Source: Algorimicrobium echini (GTDB taxonomy: Bacteria > Bacteroidota > Bacteroidia > Flavobacteriales > Flavobacteriaceae). From it: a stretch of DNA of 64,000 nt. Below, in pieces: positions 35,825 to 43,992 of this stretch (position 1 is its first letter; each line of letters opens with the position of its first letter). The notes beneath the pieces are model-generated. The model worked only from the letters and a program-made list of their open reading frames with translations. It was not told the origin of the DNA and ran no database searches. Position numbers and translations under genes: made by a program. The DNA is taken from positions 148,511 through 212,510 of the forward strand of contig NZ_FOVN01000003.1 in NCBI RefSeq assembly GCF_900115185.1, in the 5' to 3' direction.

Positions 35825-37072
35825 ATGCCATTAAAAAAGCACCATATACTTTCGGCTATACTCATAATAGTTCTGTCAAACACGCTTTTTTCTCAAAATA
35901 TACGTGTCTGTAAAACCTGCGATATTAAAACGCTTCAAGGAGGAATTAATGCCGCTCAAGAACATGATACGATTATAATTGAAAAAGGTACATACAAAGA
36001 AATAGATGTACTCGTTAATAAACCGTTAACCATAATTGGTAAGGACTATCCGGTTATTGATGGTGAAATGAAAGGCGAAATCATTACAATAACAGCAGAT
36101 AGTGTCACGGTTGACGGTCTTTTTATTAAAAATGTGGGAACCAGTTACACATCTGATTATGCAGCTATTCGCTTAAAACGCGTTGAGAATTTTGTTATAA
36201 AAAATCTAGTTTTAGAAAAACTATTTTTTGGTATTTATGTTGAAAAATCTAATAATGGTAAGGTATTTCATAACAAAATAATTGGTGATGCCGAAGAAGA
36301 ATATAACTCGGGTAACGGTATTCAGCTTTGGTACAGTAATAATATAGAAATTGAACATAATTTTGTTCAACGGGTTCGAGACGGCATTTATTTAGAATTT
36401 TCAGATAACTGTATCATTAAAAACAATGTTAGTTCTCATAATGTGCGTTACGGCTTGCATTTTATGTTTTCTAACGATGATATTTATCAGGATAACTTAT
36501 TCGAAAAAAACGGTGCAGGAGTAGCGGTTATGTTTTCTAAAAAAATAAAAATGTATAATAATATTTTTAGGGAAAATTGGGGAACAGCGTCTTATGGTTT
36601 ATTACTAAAGGAAATAAACGATGCTGAAATAATGTACAATACCTTTGAAGAAAATACTATAGGTATTAATACTGAAGGCTCCAACCGCATTAAATACATA
36701 CATAATAACTTTATCAATAATGGTTGGGCTATCAAAGTGCTAGGTGCTTGCTATACCAATACTTTTACAGGAAATAATTTTTTGTATAATTCTTTTGATA
36801 TGGCTTATAATAGTAAGGTGAATGATAATGAATTTGATGGTAATTACTGGAGTGAATATACGGGTTATGATTTAGATAAAAATGGCTTTGGCGATGTGCC
36901 TTACAGACCCGTAAAACTCTTTTCATACATTGTGAATAGAACGCCTGAAACAATTATTTTATTACGAAGTTTGTTTATTGATATTATTGATTTTTCTGAA
37001 AAAGTATCGCCTGTATTTACACCAGATAATTTACTGGATAATAACCCTAAAATTAAAAGAATAACATGGTAA
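35825..37072 (+). CDS. nosD: NosD copper-processing protein
   Basis: A 415-residue periplasmic protein: signal peptide (ending TLFSQ), then a right-handed beta-helix of parallel repeats rich in Asn (NNVSSHNVRYGLHFMFSND and similar). NosD works with NosF and NosY to mature the Cu_Z centre of NosZ. A GTG one codon upstream (35822) is open; ATG preferred. The end overlaps nosF by 7 bp. Confidence 0.94.
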   Translation: MPLKKHHILSAILIIVLSNTLFSQNIRVCKTCDIKTLQGGINAAQEHDTIIIEKGTYKEIDVLVNKPLTIIGKDYPVIDGEMKGEIITITADSVTVDGLFIKNVGTSYTSDYAAIRLKRVENFVIKNLVLEKLFFGIYVEKSNNGKVFHNKIIGDAEEEYNSGNGIQLWYSNNIEIEHNFVQRVRDGIYLEFSDNCIIKNNVSSHNVRYGLHFMFSNDDIYQDNLFEKNGAGVAVMFSKKIKMYNNIFRENWGTASYGLLLKEINDAEIMYNTFEENTIGINTEGSNRIKYIHNNFINNGWAIKVLGACYTNTFTGNNFLYNSFDMAYNSKVNDNEFDGNYWSEYTGYDLDKNGFGDVPYRPVKLFSYIVNRTPETIILLRSLFIDIIDFSEKVSPVFTPDNLLDNNPKIKRITW

Positions 37073-37773
37073 GTGTTCAAGATCTGCATAAAAAATTCGG
37101 TAAAAACAAAGTTTTAACTGGACTTGATTTAGAAATTGGTGAAGGTGGTATTTTTGCCGTATTAGGGCCAAACGGCTCTGGTAAAACCACACTGATAAAG
37201 TCTATTCTAGGTATGGTAATTCCAGATAAAGGAACTATTTCTATTCATGGAAAATCCATAAAAAAGGATTCTAATTATAGAAAACAAATAGACTATTTAC
37301 CACAAATAGCTAATTTTCCAAGTAACTTAAAAGTAAAGGAGCTTATTACCATGATTAAAGACTTACGTGGAAATTCTACCAATGAAGCGTCTTTAATAGA
37401 ACTATTTAAATTAGAGCCGTTTATTGATAAAAAACTTGGACAGCTGTCTGGTGGAACCAAACAAAAAGTGAATATTTTACTAACCTTTATGTTTGACAGT
37501 CCTTTAGTTATTTTAGATGAGCCCACAACAGGTTTAGATCCTATTGCGCTTATCAGATTAAAAGACTTAATTAAAGCCGAAAAAGCAAAAGGTAAAACGG
37601 TTTTAATTACATCACATATTATGAGTTTTGTGGAAGAAATTTCTGATGAAATTGTTTTCCTATTAGAAGGGAAAATTTATTTTAAAGGCACCATTCCTGC
37701 CCTTAAAACACAAACCAATCAACCAGATTTAGAACACGCCATTGCATCCATTTTAACTACAAATCATGTTTAA
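37066..37773 (+). CDS. nosF: NosF ABC transporter ATP-binding protein
   Basis: A 235-residue ABC ATPase with Walker A GPNGSGKTT, signature LSGGTKQK, Walker B LVILDEPTTGLDP and the H-loop His in LITSHIM. It forms the NosDFY maturation complex; overlaps nosD (7 bp) and nosY (8 bp). Confidence 0.94.
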   Translation: MVSVQDLHKKFGKNKVLTGLDLEIGEGGIFAVLGPNGSGKTTLIKSILGMVIPDKGTISIHGKSIKKDSNYRKQIDYLPQIANFPSNLKVKELITMIKDLRGNSTNEASLIELFKLEPFIDKKLGQLSGGTKQKVNILLTFMFDSPLVILDEPTTGLDPIALIRLKDLIKAEKAKGKTVLITSHIMSFVEEISDEIVFLLEGKIYFKGTIPALKTQTNQPDLEHAIASILTTNHV

Positions 37774-38548
37774 AATATTAAAATATAGTTTTTTCGATCT
37801 TATGCGTAGCCGTTGGAGTTACGTGTACTTTGCTTTTTACTTATTGTTAGGAATTGTTTTGTTATTCCTTAATAATGACCTTTCAAAAGCAGTCATTACA
37901 CTCATGAATGTCATCATCATTTTAGTGCCACTTATTGGAACTATTTTTGGGGTTATGTATTATTATAATTCTAAAGAGTTTACAGAACTGCTTTTAGCAC
38001 AACCTTTAAAACGCTCATCCATATTCTTGGGTCAGTATTTAGGTGTTGCTATTTCATTGTCTATGAGTTTGATTTTAGGTTTAGGGATTCCGTTTGTTTT
38101 TTACGGATTATTTATGTCCAATGCTATTTGGGATTTTAGTTTGTTATTAATTACAGGTGTGTTTCTTACACTTATTTTTACAGCTTTAGCTTTCAATATA
38201 GCTTTATCTAATGAAAACAAAATAAAAGGATTTGGTTATGCAATTTTAATGTGGTTGTTTTTGGCTGTTATTTACGATGGGTTATTTTTAATGTCTTTAT
38301 TGTTTTTCGAAGATTATCCACTTGATAAATTATCGCTCATCGGAACGGTTTTAAATCCTGTCGATTTGTCGCGTACACTCATCTTGTTAAAGCTTGATAT
38401 TTCTGCTTTATTAGGTTATACAGGAGCTGTTTTTAAGCAATTTTTTGGCACTAATTTCGGATTAATAGTTTCGTTTACTATGCTAATAGTTTGGGTAGCT
38501 CTACCTGTTTTACGTATTGCTAAAAAGTCAAAGAAAAAAGATTTTTAA
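37766..38548 (+). CDS. nosY: NosY ABC transporter permease
   Basis: A 260-residue protein with six membrane helices typical of the NosY/ABC-2 type (YYYNSKEFTELLLAQPLKRSS is the characteristic coupling loop). It is the membrane partner of NosF and passes the ATP-driven conformational change to NosD. Confidence 0.92.
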   Translation: MFKILKYSFFDLMRSRWSYVYFAFYLLLGIVLLFLNNDLSKAVITLMNVIIILVPLIGTIFGVMYYYNSKEFTELLLAQPLKRSSIFLGQYLGVAISLSMSLILGLGIPFVFYGLFMSNAIWDFSLLLITGVFLTLIFTALAFNIALSNENKIKGFGYAILMWLFLAVIYDGLFLMSLLFFEDYPLDKLSLIGTVLNPVDLSRTLILLKLDISALLGYTGAVFKQFFGTNFGLIVSFTMLIVWVALPVLRIAKKSKKKDF

Positions 38549-38550
38549 TT

Positions 38551-39000
38551 ATGAAACCCATTGTATTCGCGCTTTCTGTATTATCAGTACTGTTTTTAAC
38601 TTGTAAAAATGAATCTAGAGCAACTAATAGTGCTTCAGAAGATCAAAAAACATCTATTTCAGACACCTTGCAATTAACCTTAAATAATGACGAAAAATGG
38701 TTGGTTAATGCAGAAACACATGAAGGTGTTAAAAATATGAATGCACACATCAAACAGTTCAATTCCAGAAGGTCTGAAAACTATCAAGAATTGGGTTTAA
38801 AACTTTCCAAACAAACTAGTTATATCATTAAAAATTGTACCATGACTGGAAATCCGCATGATCAATTACATGTTGTTTTAGTTCCCATGTTAGACGAAAT
38901 AAGTGTGCTGCGGGAAAGTAACAATCTAATTTCATGTAAAAAGGCTGTAACGAATTTAGAAGATTTAATTCAAGCTTATTTTAAACATTTTAATTTATAA
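38551..39000 (+). CDS. lipoprotein of unknown function at end of nos operon
   Basis: A 149-residue lipoprotein (lipobox FLTC) with a Ser/Thr/Asp-rich linker and a helical C-terminal domain holding conserved-looking His and Met residues (NMNAHIKQF, CTMTGNPHDQLH, two Cys). It starts 3 bp after nosY. The His/Cys/Met content would suit a copper-handling or sensory role, but this is inference. Confidence 0.78.
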   Translation: MKPIVFALSVLSVLFLTCKNESRATNSASEDQKTSISDTLQLTLNNDEKWLVNAETHEGVKNMNAHIKQFNSRRSENYQELGLKLSKQTSYIIKNCTMTGNPHDQLHVVLVPMLDEISVLRESNNLISCKKAVTNLEDLIQAYFKHFNL

Positions 39001-39005
39001 TTAAA

Positions 39006-39022
39006 AGTGATTTATATCATGT
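39006..39022 (+). promoter_or_regulatory. FNR-like palindrome of the copper-acquisition set
   Basis: Core TGAT-TTAT-ATCA at 39008-39019; centre 39013.5 is 29.5 bp before TAAATTTG. The outer arms (AG/TG) fit less well than in the other copies. Confidence 0.7.
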
Positions 39023-39042
39023 TTAAGTTACAGGTGATTTAT

Positions 39043-39050
39043 TAAATTTG
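39043..39050 (+). promoter_or_regulatory. -7 element TAAATTTG of the copper-acquisition set
   Basis: Exact TAnnTTTG match. The predicted transcript start (about 39055) coincides with the A of the ATG, so the mRNA may be leaderless. Confidence 0.65.
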
Positions 39051-39054
39051 TATC

Positions 39055-39453
39055 ATGATAAAGAGATTATCACATATTATAACCGCGTACGTGCTAACTT
39101 TAATTGTGTTAGCCCATAACATCAATTCATTGGTTATTGTTAGTGATTTTGTTTTAAACCAAGATTTTATTGCTAAAACGCTTTGTATTCAAAAAGATGA
39201 TCAGCAAGGTTGTAATGGTAAATGTCATTTAAAAACGCAATTAGCCAAAAACGAAACCGGAACTAATGGGAAATCTCCTCTTCAAAATACGGTAAAACGC
39301 CAGTCATTAGATGTGTTCTTTGTTTCAGAAATTAATACTATTGCAGAATTATTAGAGCCTGTAAATCGTACAGCTATTTCCATATATTCTTATACACCAA
39401 GGCTCGACAATCAGTCGTTATCCGTGGAAACACCTCCTCCAGATTTTAGTTAG
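39055..39453 (+). CDS. small exported protein with CNGKCHL motif
   Basis: A 132-residue protein with an N-terminal signal/anchor (~1-27), a central GCNGKCHLKTQL motif (C-x3-C-x-L) that could bind Cu(I), and a Pro-rich C-terminus (TPPPDFS). Small proteins with a CxGKC motif sit beside copper receptors in many Bacteroidetes. No known domain. It is the first gene under the third palindrome, ahead of the Met-rich lipoprotein and the copper receptor. Confidence 0.72.
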   Translation: MIKRLSHIITAYVLTLIVLAHNINSLVIVSDFVLNQDFIAKTLCIQKDDQQGCNGKCHLKTQLAKNETGTNGKSPLQNTVKRQSLDVFFVSEINTIAELLEPVNRTAISIYSYTPRLDNQSLSVETPPPDFS

Positions 39454-39488
39454 TTTTTCGTTTAAAAAACATATTGTTTTTTTCCATT

Positions 39489-39518
39489 TCTACACTCAAA
39501 AAGAATGTAGAGTTGCTT
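39489..39518 (+). terminator. possible weak terminator/hairpin
   Basis: TCTACA and TGTAGA arms (6 bp) with an 11-nt loop, followed by GTTGC and six T. Weak; could be an attenuator between the CNGKCHL gene and the lipoprotein gene. Confidence 0.35.
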
Positions 39519-39622
39519 TTTTATAGCCTAATTTCAGCACAAATTATAATACGTAACACAGTTTTAATAACAGATTGTTACAGTAATAGTTGTGCCTATT
39601 CTAAAATTTAAAAAAACAAAAA

Positions 39623-40474
39623 ATGAAACTAAAATATATATTACTAGCGCTGCTAATTGCTTTATTTACAGTAGCTTGCTCCGAAGATGATAGTAATTAC
39701 GAAGCACCCATTGTCAACGAAGTAGAAGGTTTAAACAAGGTTCAAGAGATAACAAATAATGACCATACTATAGAATTGTATACAGCTTCTGGCCGTTTTT
39801 ATACAGGCTACAACGCTATTAGTATTAGAATTAAAGATAATACAACAGATACTTACATAGAAAATGCCTCTGTAAGCTGGATGCCTGTAATGCAAATGCC
39901 TACTATGCAACATTCCTGTCCAAACACCAATCCAATAAAAGAACCAGGAAAAGATACCGTATATTCAGGTAACATAATATACCAAATGGCTTTTGAAGAT
40001 GGTACAGGCTGGTCGTTAACGGTGAATTACACTATTAATGATATGGATTATTCATCGACGGCAGCTATTACAGTCATGCAAAATGATGATCAAAACGTCT
40101 CTAGTTTTATGGGAAGTGATAACAAACGATATGTTGTTGCCATGATAGAACCAAAAAACCCAATTATTGGAAACAACGAATTGGTGGTTGGTGTTTATGA
40201 AATGGAAAGCATGATGTCTTTTCCTGTAGTTCAGGATTTTACATTGTCATTAGATCCAAGAATGCCTGGAATGGGTAATCACAGTTCACCAAACAATACC
40301 AATTTAACCTATAATTCTGCCGATAATATGTATCATGCAAATTTAACATTGACCATGACAGGGTATTGGGTGTTAAATTTAAAACTAATGAATACGGAAG
40401 GCGATATTCTTAAAGGTGAAGCTGTTACAGAGGACAACATTCAAAGTAGCCTTTATTTAGAGCTTGAATTTTAA
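39623..40474 (+). CDS. Met-rich lipoprotein linked to copper receptor
   Basis: A 283-residue lipoprotein (lipobox VACS-type: FTVAC, Cys near 19) with two beta-sandwich-like halves. Each half contains a Met/His cluster: WMPVMQMPTMQHSC (about 94-107) and DPRMPGMGNHSS (about 214-225), as expected for Cu(I)/Cu(II) capture at the cell surface. It precedes the copper receptor by 76 bp and is probably a partner of it. No family name is certain. Confidence 0.8.
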   Translation: MKLKYILLALLIALFTVACSEDDSNYEAPIVNEVEGLNKVQEITNNDHTIELYTASGRFYTGYNAISIRIKDNTTDTYIENASVSWMPVMQMPTMQHSCPNTNPIKEPGKDTVYSGNIIYQMAFEDGTGWSLTVNYTINDMDYSSTAAITVMQNDDQNVSSFMGSDNKRYVVAMIEPKNPIIGNNELVVGVYEMESMMSFPVVQDFTLSLDPRMPGMGNHSSPNNTNLTYNSADNMYHANLTLTMTGYWVLNLKLMNTEGDILKGEAVTEDNIQSSLYLELEF

Positions 40475-40489
40475 TTCAGAACTTATTAA

Positions 40490-40530
40490 AACCTATAGGT
40501 GGTAACTGTTTAGTTAACTATCTATAGGTT
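40490..40530 (+). promoter_or_regulatory. two-tier inverted repeat in the leader of the copper receptor
   Basis: Outer arms AACCTATAG (40490) and CTATAGGTT (40522) enclose inner arms TAACT/AGTTA around a GTTT loop. There is no T-run, so an mRNA hairpin with a regulatory or stabilising role, or a DNA operator, is likelier than a terminator. Confidence 0.5.
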
Positions 40531-40550
40531 ACTCAAAACACTATTAAGCT

Positions 40551-42548
40551 ATGAAAAAGTATGTAATATACTGCATAGGCTTGTTGTTCAGTGCGGCTGT
40601 GTATGCACAAGAACCAGAGGCTATAGTTGAAAAAGACACCACGCAACTCCAAGAAGTAATAGTAATTGGACAGCGCAAATTAAGTAATTACAGACAAGAA
40701 AAAACGTTGTCTAGTGTGGATGATTATTTAGAGAAATCCAATAAAATCACCATGATAAAGCGTGGAAATTATGCCTGGGAACCAACCATGAACAACATGA
40801 CTAGCGAGCGTTTGAATGTTACTATCGATGGCATGCAAATATTTGGAGCTTGTACAGATAAAATGGACCCAATAACCTCTTATGTTGATGTTTCTAATTT
40901 AGAAAAAGTAAATATAGGTTCTGGTCAGGAAGGTGCAGAAAATGGTCATTGTGTAGGTGGTGGTATCGATTTACAATTACCACAATCTAAATTTTACGAT
41001 TTTGGTTTTAAATCTAGTGCAGATTTAGGCTATGAAACTAACGGAAATTACCGAACAGCAGGACTGGATTTAGAATATTCAGGTAATAAATTTTATTTAA
41101 ACGCTGATGGTATTTATAGAAAATCAGATAATTACGATGCTGGAAATAATGAAGAGGTTTTATATTCGCAATTTGAAAAATACAATGTATCTCTTCAAGG
41201 AGGTTATAAATTAAACGAGAAACATGCAATAGATGCCAACTTAATTTATGATAAAGCAACGGATGTTGGGTATCCTGCGTTACCAATGGACGTATCATTA
41301 GCCGAAGCGTTAATTGCATCGTTAACCCATACGTATAAAAATGATACTACATTTGTAAAATCATGGGAATCTAAATTATATTTTAATACCATTACGCATA
41401 TTATGGACGATTCTAAACGTCCTGATGTGCCTATTCGTATGGATATGCCAGGATGGAGTGATACTTATGGTTTTTATAGTAAAGTAGGCTTTAAAGATGA
41501 AAAGCACGATATCTTAATTAATTTGAACGGATTTTATAATCGTTCTGTTGCTGAAATGACCATGTACCCAAACGATTCTAATCAACCAGCTATGTTTATG
41601 TATACGTGGCCAGATATTAGAACCTTATATTCAGGAATTTTTGCCAAAGATGCTATCTCCCTAAGTGATAAAGAAACACTAACAGCTTCAGCTAGATTTG
41701 GTTTTCATAATAATACCATTGCCGAACAAGTTGGGTTAGAAAGTTTACAAATTTTTTATCCAGAACTAACCGATAGTAAAAATCGGTTTTTAATGAGTGT
41801 GGCTGCTGATTATCAATTGCAAACTAAAACCTACGATGCCTCCTTTGGGTTAGGTTACGGAGAGCGTGCGCCATCAGTAAGTGAAGGCTATGGTTTTTTT
41901 CTATTTAACAGTTTTGATAATTATGATTACATTGGAAATCCAACTTTAAATAACGAAAAATCTGTAGAAGTTAACGCAAAAGCAAACTATTATAAAAATC
42001 GTTTTAAAGTGGGTATAGAGGCTTCTTATTTTTACATCATGGATTATATTATTGGCGAAATAGATCCAAATTTAAGTGCCATGACTATTGGTGCCAATGG
42101 TGTTCGTATTTATAATGCATTAGATAACGCGTCTATTTTTGATGTGTTTTTAAATATGAGCTATGATTTAACTGAAAAACTATCAGCTAATGCAACTGTT
42201 GGATATAATTATGGCTCTGGAAGTAATGGTGAAAATCTACCGCTAATCAGACCGTTTTCTTACTTGGCGGAAGTGGCTTATAATACCAACAAATTTAACG
42301 TAGCATTGCAGTTAGAAGGTAACGGAAACCAAAGTCGTTACAGTAGTTTTTATGGTGAAGATAAGACTTCAGCTTATGCTGTTTTAAACTTGAATTTAGG
42401 AAATATTCTTTATTTAAAAAACAACAAAATGGTTTTTAAATATGGTGTTGAGAATATTTTAGATGCCAACTATTCTACCTATGCAGACTGGAATAATATT
42501 CCACGTCAAGGTCGAAACTTTTATATAAATGTTTCTTATGTATTTTAA
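40551..42548 (+). CDS. TonB-dependent copper receptor (OprC/NosA-like)
   Basis: A 665-residue outer-membrane receptor with signal peptide (ending VYAQ), plug and barrel. The plug region matches the OprC/NosA copper channel type: KRGNYAWEPTMNNMTSERL, then TIDGMQIFGACTDKMDP with Met, Cys and His-bearing ENGHCVGGG. OprC/NosA proteins import copper and NosA is needed for NosZ in pseudomonads. The location just downstream of the nos cluster supports copper supply to NosZ and the cbb3 oxidase. Confidence 0.92.
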   Translation: MKKYVIYCIGLLFSAAVYAQEPEAIVEKDTTQLQEVIVIGQRKLSNYRQEKTLSSVDDYLEKSNKITMIKRGNYAWEPTMNNMTSERLNVTIDGMQIFGACTDKMDPITSYVDVSNLEKVNIGSGQEGAENGHCVGGGIDLQLPQSKFYDFGFKSSADLGYETNGNYRTAGLDLEYSGNKFYLNADGIYRKSDNYDAGNNEEVLYSQFEKYNVSLQGGYKLNEKHAIDANLIYDKATDVGYPALPMDVSLAEALIASLTHTYKNDTTFVKSWESKLYFNTITHIMDDSKRPDVPIRMDMPGWSDTYGFYSKVGFKDEKHDILINLNGFYNRSVAEMTMYPNDSNQPAMFMYTWPDIRTLYSGIFAKDAISLSDKETLTASARFGFHNNTIAEQVGLESLQIFYPELTDSKNRFLMSVAADYQLQTKTYDASFGLGYGERAPSVSEGYGFFLFNSFDNYDYIGNPTLNNEKSVEVNAKANYYKNRFKVGIEASYFYIMDYIIGEIDPNLSAMTIGANGVRIYNALDNASIFDVFLNMSYDLTEKLSANATVGYNYGSGSNGENLPLIRPFSYLAEVAYNTNKFNVALQLEGNGNQSRYSSFYGEDKTSAYAVLNLNLGNILYLKNNKMVFKYGVENILDANYSTYADWNNIPRQGRNFYINVSYVF

Positions 42549-42574
42549 ATATTTATAAAGACTAATTGTATTGA

Positions 42575-42608
42575 GAAAGCTTTCAAGTTATATTGGAAGC
42601 TTTTTTTA
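42575..42608 (+). terminator. terminator after the copper receptor
   Basis: Stem AAAGCTTTC/GGAAGCTTT (one G-U pair) with a 10-nt loop, followed by a T-run. The remaining ~175 bp up to the SafE gene hold no feature I can name. Confidence 0.75.
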
Positions 42609-42784
42609 TAAGAGCAAGTCAGGTTAAAATTTGGGAGTTTCATTATAGTTATGGTTTTATTGATACCCAAACTCTTTTAATACTATTAATCTGTTACATG
42701 TTGTTGTATGATAGTGGTTTGTTTGCCTTAATGGCGCCTATTTAAGTTTAAAATTTTAGTAAAACTTAACAAGCTAATAGGTAG

Positions 42785-43486
42785 TTAATGACAGTCTATT
42801 TCATTTGAAACTGTTTCTACAATTGGAGCAGGAGAGAGGTAAGGGATACCGAGACCCAAACCACGAAGAATAAATAATAATCCAATAATGACAACAAAAA
42901 TAGGAATGGCTTTTTGGATGCGTTGTTTTATGGTAGCATTTAGAAACTTTCCTAAATAAATAGCAGTCGTCATTAAAGGAATAGTACCCAATCCAAATAA
43001 AGACATATAAAGTGCGCCTTGAAACGCATTTGCACTAGCTAAAGAACCAAAAACAGCCATATATACCAATCCACAAGGTAAAAATCCATTTAGAAAACCA
43101 ATGGTTAAAAAAGTATCAGCTGTTTTCTTTTTAAGGGCTGCGCCCAAACCAGATTTAATTTTAGAAATAACCTTATGAAGCGGTTTAGAAAAATTATACT
43201 TATTAAATGTTTTGTAGGGAATAAGTATAGCAACGATCATTAATACACCAATTATAATTGAGAGTTGTTGTTGAAGTCCAAAGATATATAAGCTTTTTCC
43301 AATTAGTCCAAAAACAAGACCAATGAGACTGTAAGCAAGAATTCTACCTACATGATACAGAGTGATTTGGGTTATTTTTCGGGTGGAATTACTACGGTCA
43401 ACAGGCAGCATAAAAGCTATAGGACCACACATACCAACGCAGTGAAAACTACCTAGTAATCCTAAAACAAGTGCTGACCATAACAT
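42785..43486 (-). CDS. SafE/TauE-like membrane protein of the cco operon
   Basis: A 233-residue protein with six membrane helices. The first helix carries a metal-type motif GSFHCVGMCGP (C-x3-C), and a later one has NGFLPCGLVYMA. This COG2836 type regularly ends cbb3 oxidase operons and is thought to move copper or another metal for oxidase assembly rather than sulfite. It is the last gene, 1 bp after ccoH. Confidence 0.88.
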   Translation of the reverse strand: MLWSALVLGLLGSFHCVGMCGPIAFMLPVDRSNSTRKITQITLYHVGRILAYSLIGLVFGLIGKSLYIFGLQQQLSIIIGVLMIVAILIPYKTFNKYNFSKPLHKVISKIKSGLGAALKKKTADTFLTIGFLNGFLPCGLVYMAVFGSLASANAFQGALYMSLFGLGTIPLMTTAIYLGKFLNATIKQRIQKAIPIFVVIIGLLFILRGLGLGIPYLSPAPIVETVSNEIDCH

Positions 43487-43487
43487 G

Positions 43488-43949
43488 CTAATACGTTATT
43501 TCTTTTTTGAAGCGATAGGAATTTCCCTTATATTGCCAATCTACAGTAAGGTTCCAACGACCACCTAACAAACGATTGTCAGGTATGAGCAAATTTTGAT
43601 TTGATAAAGAAATAGGTGTTTCAAAATCAAATTGTTTATTAGATGGTCTATAAAGGAACACTTTTCCGGTTATATCTGAAATGTTTAACGAATCTGGAAA
43701 AATGATAAGAATACCTTCTTCGGTTTGTTTTAAACGAATGTTTTGAGAAAGTTTATTTCCCTTTTGTTCGCGTTCCATATTACCTTGAACTTTCAATTCT
43801 TGTTGGTAATAATCTTCGGTTACTAAATCATGCTGGTACTTATCATTTGTACTCATTTTGATTACAAAAAACATGATGAAGGATATAAATCCAATCATAG
43901 CCAATACCATTCCTGTTCCCCAGTTTATTTTCATCTGTTTTGTTCCCAC
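43488..43949 (-). CDS. ccoH: FixH/CcoH family protein
   Basis: A 153-residue protein with one N-terminal membrane helix (~8-28) and a periplasmic FixH domain (DYYQQELKVQGNMEREQ is typical; GGRWNLTVDWQYKGNSYRF closes it). CcoH stays with the cbb3 oxidase and helps its assembly. It follows ccoG by 43 bp. Confidence 0.9.
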   Translation of the reverse strand: MGTKQMKINWGTGMVLAMIGFISFIMFFVIKMSTNDKYQHDLVTEDYYQQELKVQGNMEREQKGNKLSQNIRLKQTEEGILIIFPDSLNISDITGKVFLYRPSNKQFDFETPISLSNQNLLIPDNRLLGGRWNLTVDWQYKGNSYRFKKEITY

Positions 43950-43992
43950 TAAAGTGGGAGTCTCTTTTTAGTTAATACTTTTAAAATCTAAA

